From an uncultured Lachnospiraceae bacterium (GTDB lineage: Bacteria; Bacillota; Clostridia; Lachnospirales; Lachnospiraceae): a stretch of 35,109 nucleotides of DNA. The DNA lies in NCBI GenBank assembly GCA_910585555.1, contig CAJUFU010000032.1, positions 216 through 35,324 of the forward strand. The letters are read 5' to 3'. Position 1 is the first letter of the stretch, and each line of letters opens with the position of its first letter. The position numbers and the translations under genes are program-made. This document shows positions 23,450 to 31,957 of the stretch, in pieces. The notes under the pieces were generated by a model. The model was given only the letters and a program-made list of their open reading frames with translations. It was not told the DNA's origin and did no database searches.

Positions 23450-24601
23450 TCATACCTTCTTTCTGCAATACTTAACATCGTTATCCGGTTTTAACCGGCT
23501 GTCTCCCCTGTCAATTACTACCTCATATCCCGCGTCCTTCACACGACACTTTAAAGTCTCAAGTCCCTCCGCAGCCTCGTCCCCTGTACATCTCTTATGA
23601 TCGTACAGACTGTACTGCCCGCGCACCCTGGCCGGTGAGAGGTTGGGCATAACCACGTTGGCGCCTGCCTGCAATCCCAGCTGCCTGCCCTCAGGATGAA
23701 TCGTACTAAGCGCCGTGGTAGACGGAATCAATGTCTTTGGCAAAACCAACCTGGTGAGGGCTGCCATGGTCAGCGTCTGCGTAAGACTCCCCTTGGCATA
23801 TTCTCCAAAAGGCGTTTCACAGTGCGGAATAAAAGGACCGATGCCTACCATGTGCGGCTGAAACTCCCGCAAAAACTCCATGTCCGCAATCAGGTCCTGG
23901 GTACTCTGGAAAGGGGAACCCACCATAAATCCACAGCCCGTCTGGTATCCAATCTGCTTCAAATCCTCCATGCACTGCATTCTATGCCGGTAACTTAGTT
24001 CCGGCGGATGTATCTTTGCATAATGCGCTTCTGATGCCGTCTCATGCCGGAGCAGATATCTGTCCGCCCCCGCTTTATACCATGCTTCGTAGGTCTTCTT
24101 CTCTCGTTCTCCCAAAGATAACGTCACCGCGCAGTCCGGGTATTTCCCCTTGATCGCACTGACAATCTGTGCCACCCGCTTTGTGGTAAAATAGGCATCC
24201 TCACCTCCCTGTAAAACAAAAGTGCGAAAGCCCAGGCTGTACCCCTTTTCACAACAGGATACTATCTCTTCTTCCGACAACCGGTAACGCTGCGCCTTAT
24301 GATTGCTTCGCCTTATGCCACAGTAAAGACAATCATTCTTACAATAACTGGATATCTCAAGCAGTCCCCTGATATAGACATCCCTTCCATAATGCTTCCT
24401 CCGCACCTCATCCGCCTTTGCATAGAGCAGCTTCCTGTCATATTCTCCTGCGATTAGAAACTGCCACGCCTCATTTGACAGATCACGCCCTGCCGCCAGA
24501 CCCTCCAGCAGTCCGTTAACCTCTCTGTCCGGCAATGCTCCCTCTGCTTTTCCAGCCTGCACAGTTCTCTCTTCCATATCCGATAAATGCAAATCTCTCA
24601 T
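23450..24601 (-). CDS. hydE: [FeFe] hydrogenase radical SAM maturase HydE
   Basis: About 383 residues. ATG 24601 overlaps the stop of the TM1266-type gene by one base, with GAGGAG 5 bases before. CKNDCLYCGIR is the CxxxCxxC motif, VLQGGEDAYFT the SAM-binding GGE region, and CGFMVGSPFQSTQDLIADME and PHCETPFGEY are family signatures. HydE works on the dithiomethylamine part of the H-cluster, acting before HydF. The gene order TM1266-hydE-hydG-hydF occurs in several Clostridia. Confidence 0.97.
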   Translation of the reverse strand: MRDLHLSDMEERTVQAGKAEGALPDREVNGLLEGLAAGRDLSNEAWQFLIAGEYDRKLLYAKADEVRRKHYGRDVYIRGLLEISSYCKNDCLYCGIRRSNHKAQRYRLSEEEIVSCCEKGYSLGFRTFVLQGGEDAYFTTKRVAQIVSAIKGKYPDCAVTLSLGEREKKTYEAWYKAGADRYLLRHETASEAHYAKIHPPELSYRHRMQCMEDLKQIGYQTGCGFMVGSPFQSTQDLIADMEFLREFQPHMVGIGPFIPHCETPFGEYAKGSLTQTLTMAALTRLVLPKTLIPSTTALSTIHPEGRQLGLQAGANVVMPNLSPARVRGQYSLYDHKRCTGDEAAEGLETLKCRVKDAGYEVVIDRGDSRLKPDNDVKYCRKKV

Positions 24602-24873
24602 CAGCACTCCTCATCCGGCCATTCACTGATCACGCTGGAAAAGGCTATCTTGCTGTTAACGCCCGGCACCTTGCCGATTTTTCCGGACAAAGCGTTAATC
24701 ACATCCTGAGGTGCGTCAATGGCCACACTGATGATATGAATGCCGCACTTGCGATATGGCAGACCCATTCTGCCGATGATATATGCTCCATATTCATGCA
24801 GTAAAGTATTTAGCTTTTCCACAGAATCTGTGTTCTCCACAATGATACTTAACGTTGCTACTCTGGTCTGCAT
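24601..24873 (-). CDS. TM1266-type iron-only hydrogenase system regulator
   Basis: 90 residues from ATG 24873. The upstream in-frame ATG at 24939 adds 22 residues that do not fit the family. An AAGGAAGGGCGG site precedes 24873. VATLSIIVENTDSVEKLNTL near the start and RMGLPYRKCGIHIISVAID in the middle give the ACT-like/NikR-C fold of TIGR03959 (Thermotoga TM1266). The family is found next to hydrogenase maturases and is assumed to regulate them; no DNA-binding motif is obvious. First gene of the operon. Confidence 0.92.
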   Translation of the reverse strand: MQTRVATLSIIVENTDSVEKLNTLLHEYGAYIIGRMGLPYRKCGIHIISVAIDAPQDVINALSGKIGKVPGVNSKIAFSSVISEWPDEEC

Positions 24874-25022
24874 CCTGCCGCCCTTCCTTGTTCTTCCCTT
24901 CCAGATTTCCTGACAAACAAAAAACTGTACCTCTCCCATGAAAGATACAGCCTATAGACATACGAAACTGACAGTCTCTCTTGCAATCGAAATACTGCCA
25001 CAGTTCCTATCCTTTTTGATGT

Positions 25023-25052
25023 CCTATAATTTGTGCCGCTCTTTCATCTCAA
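25023..25052 (-). promoter_or_regulatory. Weak candidate promoter for the hyd maturation operon
   Basis: TTGAGA (25052-25047) and TATAGG (25028-25023) are 18 bases apart on the minus strand; TTATAG at 17 bases is the alternative. The leader to ATG 24873 would be about 145 bases and contains a short CTGTA/TACAG pair. Evidence is positional only. Confidence 0.3.
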
Positions 25053-25097
25053 GCCATGTTTCAATGTCAGACGCGATATTGCCCTATTTCATCCTAT

Positions 25098-25128
25098 CAT
25101 AGTGTGCTTCATCTCTTTTCACACTATG
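25098..25128. repeat. 9-bp inverted repeat upstream of the hyd operon
   Basis: CATAGTGTG / CACACTATG (25098-25106 / 25120-25128) is perfect over 9 bp with a 13-base spacer. An additional AGTGT at 25134-25138 pairs with the ACACT of the second arm (25121-25125). It may be an operator with three half-sites or an mRNA hairpin. The block lies about 45-75 bases upstream of the candidate hyd promoter. Confidence 0.45.
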
Positions 25129-25215
25129 TACAAAGTGTAGCATATATAAACGCTTTTGAAAAGATATTCCTGATTTCCGTTACATTTCCGGACATTTTCA
25201 AACCATATCATACAC

Positions 25216-25243
25216 CATCACACATTTTCTCCATTAATCCTGC
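25216..25243. repeat. 28-bp direct repeat, copy 1 (att-like)
   Basis: Identical over 28 bases to 25984-26011, where it is the 3' end of the acetyltransferase gene. It ends the DUF1016 pseudogene on its distal side. The two copies are 768 bases apart start to start and flank the pseudogene. Confidence 0.9.
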
Positions 25244-25746
25244 TCTTCCCTTTCCTGTTGCTGTAACTGAAACAACATCTTTTGTGTTCTAAGCATCCTA
25301 TAATAATACTGAGAAGATATATTTCTCTATAATGTCCGCGCACTCCAAGTCTGTTGATACGCTTCCTTTTCATACCATTTTCTGGCTTACAAAATCTGCC
25401 CAGAAGATTTTGGACTCAGTGAGTCCAAAATGTCAGGAAAAGCCTCATAAAACCTCTTAAATTTATATAAGGTGCTAACATCAAAACCTTTTCCATATTC
25501 TTTTGTTAAAGACTTTGACAGTGTTTTCATTATCTTCTTTCCGTAATTGTCTGTCCGAGTAGTTCCTTTTAATTCCTCTTCGACAATACGGTATCCTATC
25601 AACCAATTTCTTTTAACTAATGTGGTATTAACTGCCTGAAACGCCTGATGTTGTGCCGCCTCTATGATATTTTTCATATCTGACAAAATATTGTCTGTAT
25701 TTGAATAATTCATAGCTGTTATTATTTCCATTTTGGTATCACTCAT
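25216..25746 (-). pseudogene. DUF1016 / YhcG-type nuclease gene, N-terminal and middle part with in-frame stops
   Basis: ATG 25746 follows AGGAG. The frame reads about 119 residues of the DUF1016 N-terminal domain (HQAFQAVNTTLVKRNWLIGY, GFDVSTLYKFKRFYEAFPDI), stopping at TAA 25387. In the same frame the family sequence resumes as ARKWYEKEAYQQTWSARTL, hits a TAG, and continues RNISSQYYYRMLRTQK until TAA near 25231. A small in-frame deletion and a Gln-to-stop change therefore disrupt it. The PDDEXK-like C-terminal half is absent. Full-length relatives are about 350 residues and are thought to be nucleases. A C-terminal piece lies at 34,796-34,968. Confidence 0.8.
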
Positions 25747-25983
25747 ACTGTTTCTCCTATAGCATATGACCATAGCCCGATTTTTGCTTTCTCATCCATT
25801 TCAGCCAAATATACCCGTATCCATTTCAACCTTCTATCTCCTTCCGGCACCTGCTTGTCTAGCAAATTCTAACATTATTTTATTATATTCTTCCACTAAA
25901 ATCAATTGATGTTACCCTAAAAAAACTTTATCTTAGAACCTTTAAAATAAGCAGTTTCGTTTTAACTATTCAGCAGTTTTAAA
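25747..25983. other. AT-rich spacer between DUF1016 relic and acetyltransferase
   Basis: No gene, promoter or structured RNA is convincing here. The stretch forms the right part of the segment bounded by the 28-bp direct repeats. Confidence 0.4.
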
Positions 25984-26011
25984 CATCACACATTTTCTCC
26001 ATTAATCCTGC
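25984..26011. repeat. 28-bp direct repeat, copy 2 (3' end of acetyltransferase gene)
   Basis: Second copy of the 28-bp repeat. On the minus strand it encodes the last residues RINGENV and the stop of the acetyltransferase, the classic place for site-specific integration into a gene's 3' end. Confidence 0.9.
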
Positions 26012-26585
26012 GTATGACTCGACAGGGATTGCCCACTGCCAGAACATTCGCCGGAATATCCTTTGTGACAACACTTCCGGCCCCGATCACCGAACCGTCT
26101 CCAATCGTTACCCCCGGAAGCACAATGACGCCTCCGCCCAGCCAGCATCCATTTCCGATTGTGATCGGTAATGCATAGGTACGAAAAACCGGCGGTTCCG
26201 TCTCCAGCCCTGTATATAAAAAACACCTTTCATCCAGCTCAACCGGATGGGTCGCCGTATAAAGCTGTACATTTGACGCAATCATCACATTGTCCCCAAT
26301 GGTAATTTTATTGCAGTCCACAAAGGTACAGTTCATATTGACAGACACGTGATTCCCGATATAAATATTTCTGCCATAGTCACAGATAAATGGAGCACCT
26401 ACGGATACCCTTGTTCCGACCGCTCCAAATAATTCTTTTAAGATACGGCTCTTTTCTTCCTTCCGTTCATAGGCAAGCGCATTATATTCCTTTAATAGTT
26501 TTCTTGCATGTCCCTTAAATTCCAGAAAGACCTGATTATGGCAATCATAATATTCACCTGCCATACATTTTTCCAATTCTGTCAT
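25986..26585 (-). CDS. Maltose/galactoside-type sugar O-acetyltransferase
   Basis: 199 residues. The N-terminal helical Mac domain (MAGEYYDCHNQVFLEFKGHA) is followed by left-handed beta-helix hexapeptide repeats: IGNHVSVNMNCTFVDCNKIT, IGDNVMIASNVQ, then IGNGCWLGGGVIVLPGVTIG and IGAGSVVTKDIP. The catalytic His lies in TATHPV. It should acetylate the 6-position of sugars with acetyl-CoA in the cytoplasm, often as a detoxification step next to sugar uptake genes. AGGAGG precedes ATG 26585. Its 3' end carries one copy of the direct repeat, so an insertion event left the protein complete. Confidence 0.93.
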   Translation of the reverse strand: MTELEKCMAGEYYDCHNQVFLEFKGHARKLLKEYNALAYERKEEKSRILKELFGAVGTRVSVGAPFICDYGRNIYIGNHVSVNMNCTFVDCNKITIGDNVMIASNVQLYTATHPVELDERCFLYTGLETEPPVFRTYALPITIGNGCWLGGGVIVLPGVTIGDGSVIGAGSVVTKDIPANVLAVGNPCRVIRRINGENV

Positions 26586-26631
26586 AGTAACCTCCTGATT
26601 TCATTCTGCAAAGTCCTTTATCCTATCATAG

Positions 26632-26661
26632 AAAAAAACCTGCTACAAAACAAGTAACAGG
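26632..26661 (-). terminator. Terminator of the GH32-ABC operon
   Basis: CCTGTTAC / GTAGCAGG on the minus strand (26661-26654 / 26646-26639), one mismatch, then seven T (antisense of 26632-26638). It lies about 45 bases after the MalG-like permease stop. Confidence 0.75.
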
Positions 26662-26708
26662 CTGTTTTCTTATATTCTTTTGGACGATGTTCCCGATGAA
26701 CCCATACC

Positions 26709-27551
26709 TTATCCCTTAATTCCGGTAGAAGCAATTCCTTCCACATAATATTTCTGCAGGAAGATAAACATAATCAACATGGGAATCGCCGAGATGGTCA
26801 GCGATGCCATGATGGGCCCATAGTTAATCGGTTTAGAGCCGAAAAATGTCTGGATGGCAAGCTGTATGGTTCTCTTCTCTTCGCCGGTAACCACTAACAA
26901 GGGCCACATAAAATCATTCCAGTGTGCCACAAAGTCAAGTATCAATATGGTGGCATATACGGTCCCGGATATGGGCATCACTACCGTGAAAAATGTCTTG
27001 ATTGGCCCGCATCCATCAATCTTGGCAGCCTCCAGCAGGTCGTTGGGAATATCCAGGAAAAACTGTCTGAACATGTAGATGCTGAAACATTTCGCTATAA
27101 AGGGTACGATCAGCGATGCCCAGGTGTTAATCCATCCCAAATCCGCCATTTCCCGATACATGGGGAGCATGATTGCCTCAGCCGGAAATACCATCAAGCT
27201 GATCACCAGTGTGAGGAGCGCATTTTTACCCTTAAACTCAAATTTCGCCAATGCATAGCCGCACAGAGAATTGACGAGCAAATCCAATACGATGATGACC
27301 AACACATAGAACAGGCTGTTGAAGATAAATTTCCACATATTGATTCTCTCGAACACTTCCACATAGTTATTCAGGGAAGCGTCCTTGGGAATAAAGGTGG
27401 ATAAAGAATTCAAGCCTTTAAAGATACCCGCCTCCGGTTTCAAGGAAGATGCGATCATCCAGATTAAAGGTGATACAAAGATCAGTGCAATAATTGTATT
27501 TCCAGCATAAAATAACAGACTGCCCAATTGTTTTCTTTGTTTCTGTGTCAT
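26709..27551 (-). CDS. Carbohydrate ABC transporter permease (MalG type)
   Basis: 280 residues with six membrane segments. LEAAKIDGCGPIKTFFTVVMP near 174-194 is the EAA loop that contacts the ATPase. The C-terminus ends KYYVEGIASTGIKG, typical of the family. It pairs with the MalF-like permease 14 bases upstream to form the oligosaccharide channel. The last gene before the terminator at 26632. No ATP-binding subunit follows, so a shared ATPase (MsmK/MsmX type) encoded elsewhere is expected. Confidence 0.95.
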   Translation of the reverse strand: MTQKQRKQLGSLLFYAGNTIIALIFVSPLIWMIASSLKPEAGIFKGLNSLSTFIPKDASLNNYVEVFERINMWKFIFNSLFYVLVIIVLDLLVNSLCGYALAKFEFKGKNALLTLVISLMVFPAEAIMLPMYREMADLGWINTWASLIVPFIAKCFSIYMFRQFFLDIPNDLLEAAKIDGCGPIKTFFTVVMPISGTVYATILILDFVAHWNDFMWPLLVVTGEEKRTIQLAIQTFFGSKPINYGPIMASLTISAIPMLIMFIFLQKYYVEGIASTGIKG

Positions 27552-27565
27552 GTGAACTCTCCTTT

Positions 27566-28450
27566 CTACTCTGCCTTGATAATCTTTTTCATCCCCATAG
27601 ACAAGGATATGACGATGACAAAAAATACCGCCGCTACCGCACAGGCATATCCAAAATTCCTCTTCTGGAATCCCTGTTCATACACATAGTACACAAGGGT
27701 TCTGGTGGAATTCTGGGGACCGCCTTTGGTCATCACATAGGGCTGTGTAAACAGTTTCATTGCCTGAATGACTGTGATCATGATGACATAAGAAATCACA
27801 TTCTTAAGCCCCGGCAGTGTCACATAGAAGAAACTCTTAATCTTACCTGCGCCGTCGATGGATGCCGCCTCATACTGGTCCTTGGGAATTCCCTGCAGAC
27901 CTGCCAAAAATATCATCATCTGGTAGCCGGCACCCTGCCATGCGGACATGAAGATAATAGAATTCATGGCCGTTTTGGGGTCGTTCAAAAATCCGCAGGG
28001 TTCCATGCCCAGTTTTACCAACAGTGCATTTAAGAGGCCGCTGCTTGGATTGGAATTATACAAAACCGTCCAGAGGATTGCCACCACCACCATAGAGGTG
28101 ACCTGGGGACTAAAGTATGCCGCACGGAAGATTGACACACCTTTTCTTCTGGAGGAGATTAAAAGTGCCAGCGCCAATGCTAATATGGTCTGAAAAGGCA
28201 CAACCAGCACCGCAAAATGTAATGTATTCTTTACTGCAATCCAGAAATCTTTGTCCTGAAACAGTTCGATGAAATTATTGAATCCGCAGAATTTAATCCT
28301 GTCCGGGCGCATAATATTATAATCCGTAAAAGCGTATCTCACAGTCTGCAGTGCAGGATACAAAAGAAACGCCGCTAACAGTACCACTGCAGGAATTATG
28401 AAAATATATGCCGCTTTCCGTTCACTTTTCTTATTTACCGATACTTGCAT
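27566..28450 (-). CDS. Sugar ABC transporter permease (MalF/LacF type)
   Basis: 294 residues, six membrane helices starting AAYIFIIPAVVLLAAFLLYP. YEAASIDGAGKIKSFFYVTLP near 192-212 is the EAA loop. The start is 21 bases after the binding-protein stop and the stop 14 bases before the MalG-like gene, a tight operon. Confidence 0.95.
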   Translation of the reverse strand: MQVSVNKKSERKAAYIFIIPAVVLLAAFLLYPALQTVRYAFTDYNIMRPDRIKFCGFNNFIELFQDKDFWIAVKNTLHFAVLVVPFQTILALALALLISSRRKGVSIFRAAYFSPQVTSMVVVAILWTVLYNSNPSSGLLNALLVKLGMEPCGFLNDPKTAMNSIIFMSAWQGAGYQMMIFLAGLQGIPKDQYEAASIDGAGKIKSFFYVTLPGLKNVISYVIMITVIQAMKLFTQPYVMTKGGPQNSTRTLVYYVYEQGFQKRNFGYACAVAAVFFVIVISLSMGMKKIIKAE

Positions 28451-28471
28451 GTATAACCCCTCCTTACCTTC

Positions 28472-29761
28472 TTATTCCGCATAATATTTGTTATAATCCT
28501 TGTCTGTGGCCGCCGCTGCCGCATCCAGTGCCTCTTTGGTATCCACGCCTGTAAAGATATTTAGCAGCGCCTCTGAAAATTCTGCCGACAATACGCTGTA
28601 GGACGGCGTCCGCGGTCTTGGATGCCCTGTCTCCATCAGCTGCTCTTTAAAAAGGGAGCGGGGATATTCGTTATATTCCGTCAACACATCATAACTGGAT
28701 TTTCTGGTGGGCGGTTTGGAAATAGCCTGCGCATAGGTGGTCACGTTCTCCTTAGAGAAAAGAAATTGCATAACCTCTTTGACCGCCTCCAAATCCTGTG
28801 CGTTCTTGGTCACGGATGCCACCCAGTCACCCGTGGGGGAAGTCAAGATGCCGCCGTTATCCGCCACCGGGAAATAAGTCACACCCCAGTTTAAGTCCGG
28901 ATAATCGTTTTCCAGCGTTGCAACCTCCCAGGAACCGCCCAGCATCGTAGCCGCTCTCTCATTATGAAATTCTTTCTGGATGGGATCGATATTGGCATAG
29001 CCCTCCTGAATCAGACTATTTAAAAACTCTGCCGCTTCTATTCCTTCCGGACTGTTGATATACCCTTCCGCCTGACTGCCGTCCTCACTCACCAAATCCG
29101 TTCCGTTGGAAATCCAGAACTGTTCCAGAACATAGGGCAGACCTTCTCCTTTATCCATAATAATATTGGTGCCCACTACACCGTCTTTGGTCAATTTCTT
29201 GGCCGCCTCATAGAACTCTGACCAAGTCCAGGCTTCCTCTTTGGATTCCGGAATAGAGATACCTGCCTGCTCCAGCATATCCGCGTTATAATACAATGCT
29301 ACCGAACTTTCTGTTGCTCCTATTGCATAAATCCTGCCGTCGTATGTATTCTGCTGTTTGGAAGAATCCAGGAAATCATCCCAATCCTCTTTGGTAAAAA
29401 AGTCATCGATGGGAAGCGTTATCTCATTGGCCGCGTAGACAGATACCGTAGGTCCATCCACAAAAAGAATATCCGGCAGATCGTTGGAGGTAATTGCGGC
29501 ATTTATCTTATCTTCGTATGCATAAGAATCCGCACGCACAATGGCCTCTCTTTGTAAATGAATCCTCCCCTTGTGTTCTGCATTGAACGCCTCAATCTTC
29601 TCCACCCACCACTCTTCAATGGCCGGTTCATCGGTAGGACTCCATACCGTAATGACTGACTCACCCGCTTCGTTGACTCTCTCCTTTGTCTGCCCACACC
29701 CGGCACATAAACAGGAAATCATCATAGCCGTGAGGGCAACTGTAACTGTTCTTTTTTTCAC
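28472..29761 (-). CDS. Extracellular solute-binding lipoprotein (sugar ABC transporter)
   Basis: 429 residues. MKKRTVTVALTAMMISCLCA is a lipoprotein signal with the acceptor Cys at about 22 (CAGC, slightly unusual with Cys at -3). The rest is the family-1 (MalE-like) binding fold: ITVWSPTDEPAIEEWW, DILFVDGPTVSVYAANE and WEVATLENDYPDLNWGV. It captures sugar outside the membrane for the two permeases. GH32 upstream points to fructo-oligosaccharides or sucrose. AAAGGAGCGG precedes ATG 29761. About 98 bases separate it from GH32. Confidence 0.95.
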   Translation of the reverse strand: MKKRTVTVALTAMMISCLCAGCGQTKERVNEAGESVITVWSPTDEPAIEEWWVEKIEAFNAEHKGRIHLQREAIVRADSYAYEDKINAAITSNDLPDILFVDGPTVSVYAANEITLPIDDFFTKEDWDDFLDSSKQQNTYDGRIYAIGATESSVALYYNADMLEQAGISIPESKEEAWTWSEFYEAAKKLTKDGVVGTNIIMDKGEGLPYVLEQFWISNGTDLVSEDGSQAEGYINSPEGIEAAEFLNSLIQEGYANIDPIQKEFHNERAATMLGGSWEVATLENDYPDLNWGVTYFPVADNGGILTSPTGDWVASVTKNAQDLEAVKEVMQFLFSKENVTTYAQAISKPPTRKSSYDVLTEYNEYPRSLFKEQLMETGHPRPRTPSYSVLSAEFSEALLNIFTGVDTKEALDAAAAATDKDYNKYYAE

Positions 29762-29859
29762 TTCAACCGCTCCTTTCCTATCCTTCTAGTTTTATGAACC
29801 TCAATTTCTCACGAATCTCTTTGATGCCGCATCATGGCATTCTGCTCTGTACTACCGTC

Positions 29860-31524
29860 TTACTCCGGCCTCCATATAGACTTCATCATCACTAACTCCG
29901 CCTGCCGGACATTGCCTGCTTTCATGGCGCAAAGCTCAAAACAGCCATTCTGCAAGGTATTGTAGAACAGCTTCGTACCCACGGCCTCTCCCTCGTTCAC
30001 ATAGATCTCCGCCACACGACGGTCCATATAAATCTCAAGATCTCTCACTTCTTCCACATCCGCCTTAAAGTCAATGCCTTCGCTTTTTACTCCTTTTGTC
30101 ACAATCCGCAGTCCCTTCGTATCATGAACCAGGGAAATTGACCTGTCTTCATCTCTTCCAAGCAGAATGGTAAAAAAAGTATTCTCCCCAAACCTTATCT
30201 TAGCCCGATAAGCATTGCCCTCTATCTTGGACAGCACAATATTTTCACCGTTGCCCTGATAAAGAATCTCTCCCGCAAGCGATGCCATCTCCTGAACAGG
30301 CGTCATATATAACTTGTTATTTCTGATATGAAGCTGTCTGGGGATTGTCATACTGCCATAAGCGCCGCCCGGATATCTCAGATGCTCATCATAGAAATCG
30401 GAAATCCAACCGATGCTGATGCGTCTGCCTTGATGCGCAAAGCTCTGCATGGCATAACAGTTACTGCCGAAATCAAACCAGCCCTCCCCTGTCTTTGCAA
30501 GCCTTCTGTCCCGCCACTCTCCGATATAATACCTGCTCATCTGATATCTTCCGTTCGCATCATAGTGCTCCATAAAGGCGCCCATGGCCAAAAAGCTGCC
30601 GTCCAGTTCCATGAAATCCGGACATTCAAAACAGCGTATCTGATTTTGTTCCTCTGTAATAAGCGGATGTACATATTCCCAATGCTCCCTGTCCTTGGAT
30701 GTGTACAAAAGAATGGCGCCCTGCCCGTTTATGGCACTACCCAAAACCATATACCAGGTTTCCCCAATCTTTAATACCTTGGGGTCCCGGAAATCAAAGG
30801 ATGCCTCAGCAGGCGGACTCTTGATCACACACTTCTCCTGTGTAAAATGAATCATATCCCGGCTTCGCATCATCCACTGCTGTTCAACCGTATCCGCACA
30901 GTCCTGCATGGGACCCTGATGCCTTGTCAGATAAAAGAGAACTTCCTCTTCATCCGCCACCGCACAGCCCGAAAATGCACCGCCTTTGATGGCCTCCGAA
31001 CGCAGGAGAATTTCTTCCTGGGGCGCCAGCACAATGGGCAGGTGTTTCCAATGAACCAGGTCTGTACTGACCGCGTGTCCCCAATACATGTGGGACCACT
31101 CCTGTCCATGGGGATTACATTGATAAAACATATGATAATATCCCTGGAACCAACATAAACCGTTAGGGTCATTCATCCAGTTTTTCCAGGGTGCGAAATG
31201 ATAAGCCTCTCTTGTCGGACGCTCATACCACGCCGCTAAATCCTGGAGGACAAACGCCCCGCTTCCCTGCTCCTTTTCCAGGAACCGGACTCCCGTCTCC
31301 AAAATGTTTTCGTTCCCGCTCAGATAACAGAGCGATACCTCGCAGGCGTCACAAATAATCTCATACTCCGTATCCGGTTTCAATGAAAATTTCAACCATG
31401 CATAGTAGGTGCTGCCCGCCTCTTTTTCCAGACTTTCCTGCGATTCTGAAAGGACTCTGACCCGGCCTTTGGGCGCTGTTTGTTTTGCAAAGATTTCCAG
31501 ACATGTATATTGTCCTGTGTTCAT
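29860..31524 (-). CDS. GH32 beta-fructofuranosidase / fructan beta-fructosidase
   Basis: 554 residues from ATG 31524 (GAGGAGGG upstream; 31572 is the alternative). WMNDPNGLCWFQGYYHMFYQ near 116 carries the nucleophile Asp (119). FRDPKVL holds the transition-state Asp and FECPDFMEL the acid/base Glu. The C-terminal beta-sandwich (from ~400) ends with LFYNTLQNGCFELCAMKAGN. About 100 residues precede the catalytic fold, more than in most members, and may be an extra beta domain. No signal peptide is seen, so hydrolysis occurs inside the cell after ABC uptake. First gene of the operon, behind three operator-like repeats. Confidence 0.95.
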   Translation of the reverse strand: MNTGQYTCLEIFAKQTAPKGRVRVLSESQESLEKEAGSTYYAWLKFSLKPDTEYEIICDACEVSLCYLSGNENILETGVRFLEKEQGSGAFVLQDLAAWYERPTREAYHFAPWKNWMNDPNGLCWFQGYYHMFYQCNPHGQEWSHMYWGHAVSTDLVHWKHLPIVLAPQEEILLRSEAIKGGAFSGCAVADEEEVLFYLTRHQGPMQDCADTVEQQWMMRSRDMIHFTQEKCVIKSPPAEASFDFRDPKVLKIGETWYMVLGSAINGQGAILLYTSKDREHWEYVHPLITEEQNQIRCFECPDFMELDGSFLAMGAFMEHYDANGRYQMSRYYIGEWRDRRLAKTGEGWFDFGSNCYAMQSFAHQGRRISIGWISDFYDEHLRYPGGAYGSMTIPRQLHIRNNKLYMTPVQEMASLAGEILYQGNGENIVLSKIEGNAYRAKIRFGENTFFTILLGRDEDRSISLVHDTKGLRIVTKGVKSEGIDFKADVEEVRDLEIYMDRRVAEIYVNEGEAVGTKLFYNTLQNGCFELCAMKAGNVRQAELVMMKSIWRPE

Positions 31525-31623
31525 AGATTCCCTCCTCTCTTCCTTCTCACCTGCTACGATTTTGCCATACATATTTCAGCTTATCTTAGCCGCTTCATTA
31601 TTTCTGTATATTACTTCTTTTCG

Positions 31624-31758
31624 CAGAACCTCTTCTATATTCATTATTTTTGCTATTATCTTTTTGTGGAACCGTTTCTATATTTTGCTTTCTCTTATTT
31701 ACAATGTTCTATTAAATATTCTCTTTCTTATCTTGAATATTTTGTGGAACCCGTTTCA
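31624..31758 (-). promoter_or_regulatory. Three related palindromic sites before GH32
   Basis: Site 2 (31667-31680) TGGAACCGTTTCTA and site 3 (31745-31758) TGGAACCCGTTTCA share a GGAAC-C(C)-GTTTC palindrome with the flanks TTTTGT and ATATTT. Site 1 (31624-31637) CAGAACCTCTTCTA is a degenerate copy with a similar TTCTATAT flank. On the minus strand TTGTAA (near 31706), 16 bases, then TATAGA lies directly before site 2. The central CG and GAAxCGxTTC shape are those of LacI/CcpA-family operators. The neighbouring LacI protein is the obvious binder; CcpA catabolite control is the alternative for site 2, which misses the cre consensus by one base. Confidence 0.6.
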
Positions 31759-31824
31759 TATTTCGATTATATTTCCAGGCTATTTATTTGTCAACTATAT
31801 ATTTGCATTTTTTACTCTATATAC

Positions 31825-31869
31825 AAAAAAGCAGGGGTTGTTTTTGTATATCTTGCACAATCCCTGCTT
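31825..31869 (-). terminator. Terminator after the MBL-fold gene
   Basis: AAGCAGGGATTGT / ACAACCCCTGCTT (minus strand 31869-31857 / 31841-31829), one wobble pair, followed by six T (antisense of 31825-31830). It lies about 90 bases after the MBL stop and ends the LacI-MBL transcript before the GH32 promoter. Confidence 0.8.
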
Positions 31870-31957
31870 CTTAGTTTCTTCTGGTTTCGCTTAATATTCC
31901 ATTTTCCTTAAAAGCAGGATACCTTTTCAGATTTCCCGCTTAAATTATCTTTTCAAA

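Noticed and set aside
24873..24939. 22-residue N-terminal extension of the TM1266-type protein
   Set aside because: The extension does not look like the family and the better ribosome binding site lies directly before ATG 24873.
25056..25292. Plus-strand ORF in the hyd upstream region
   Set aside because: No ribosome binding site or family resemblance, and it runs antisense through the DUF1016 relic.
31409..31911. Hydrophobic plus-strand ORFs over the GH32 promoter
   Set aside because: The Phe/Ile/Tyr-rich translation is an artefact of AT-rich DNA; the same bases hold operators and a terminator.
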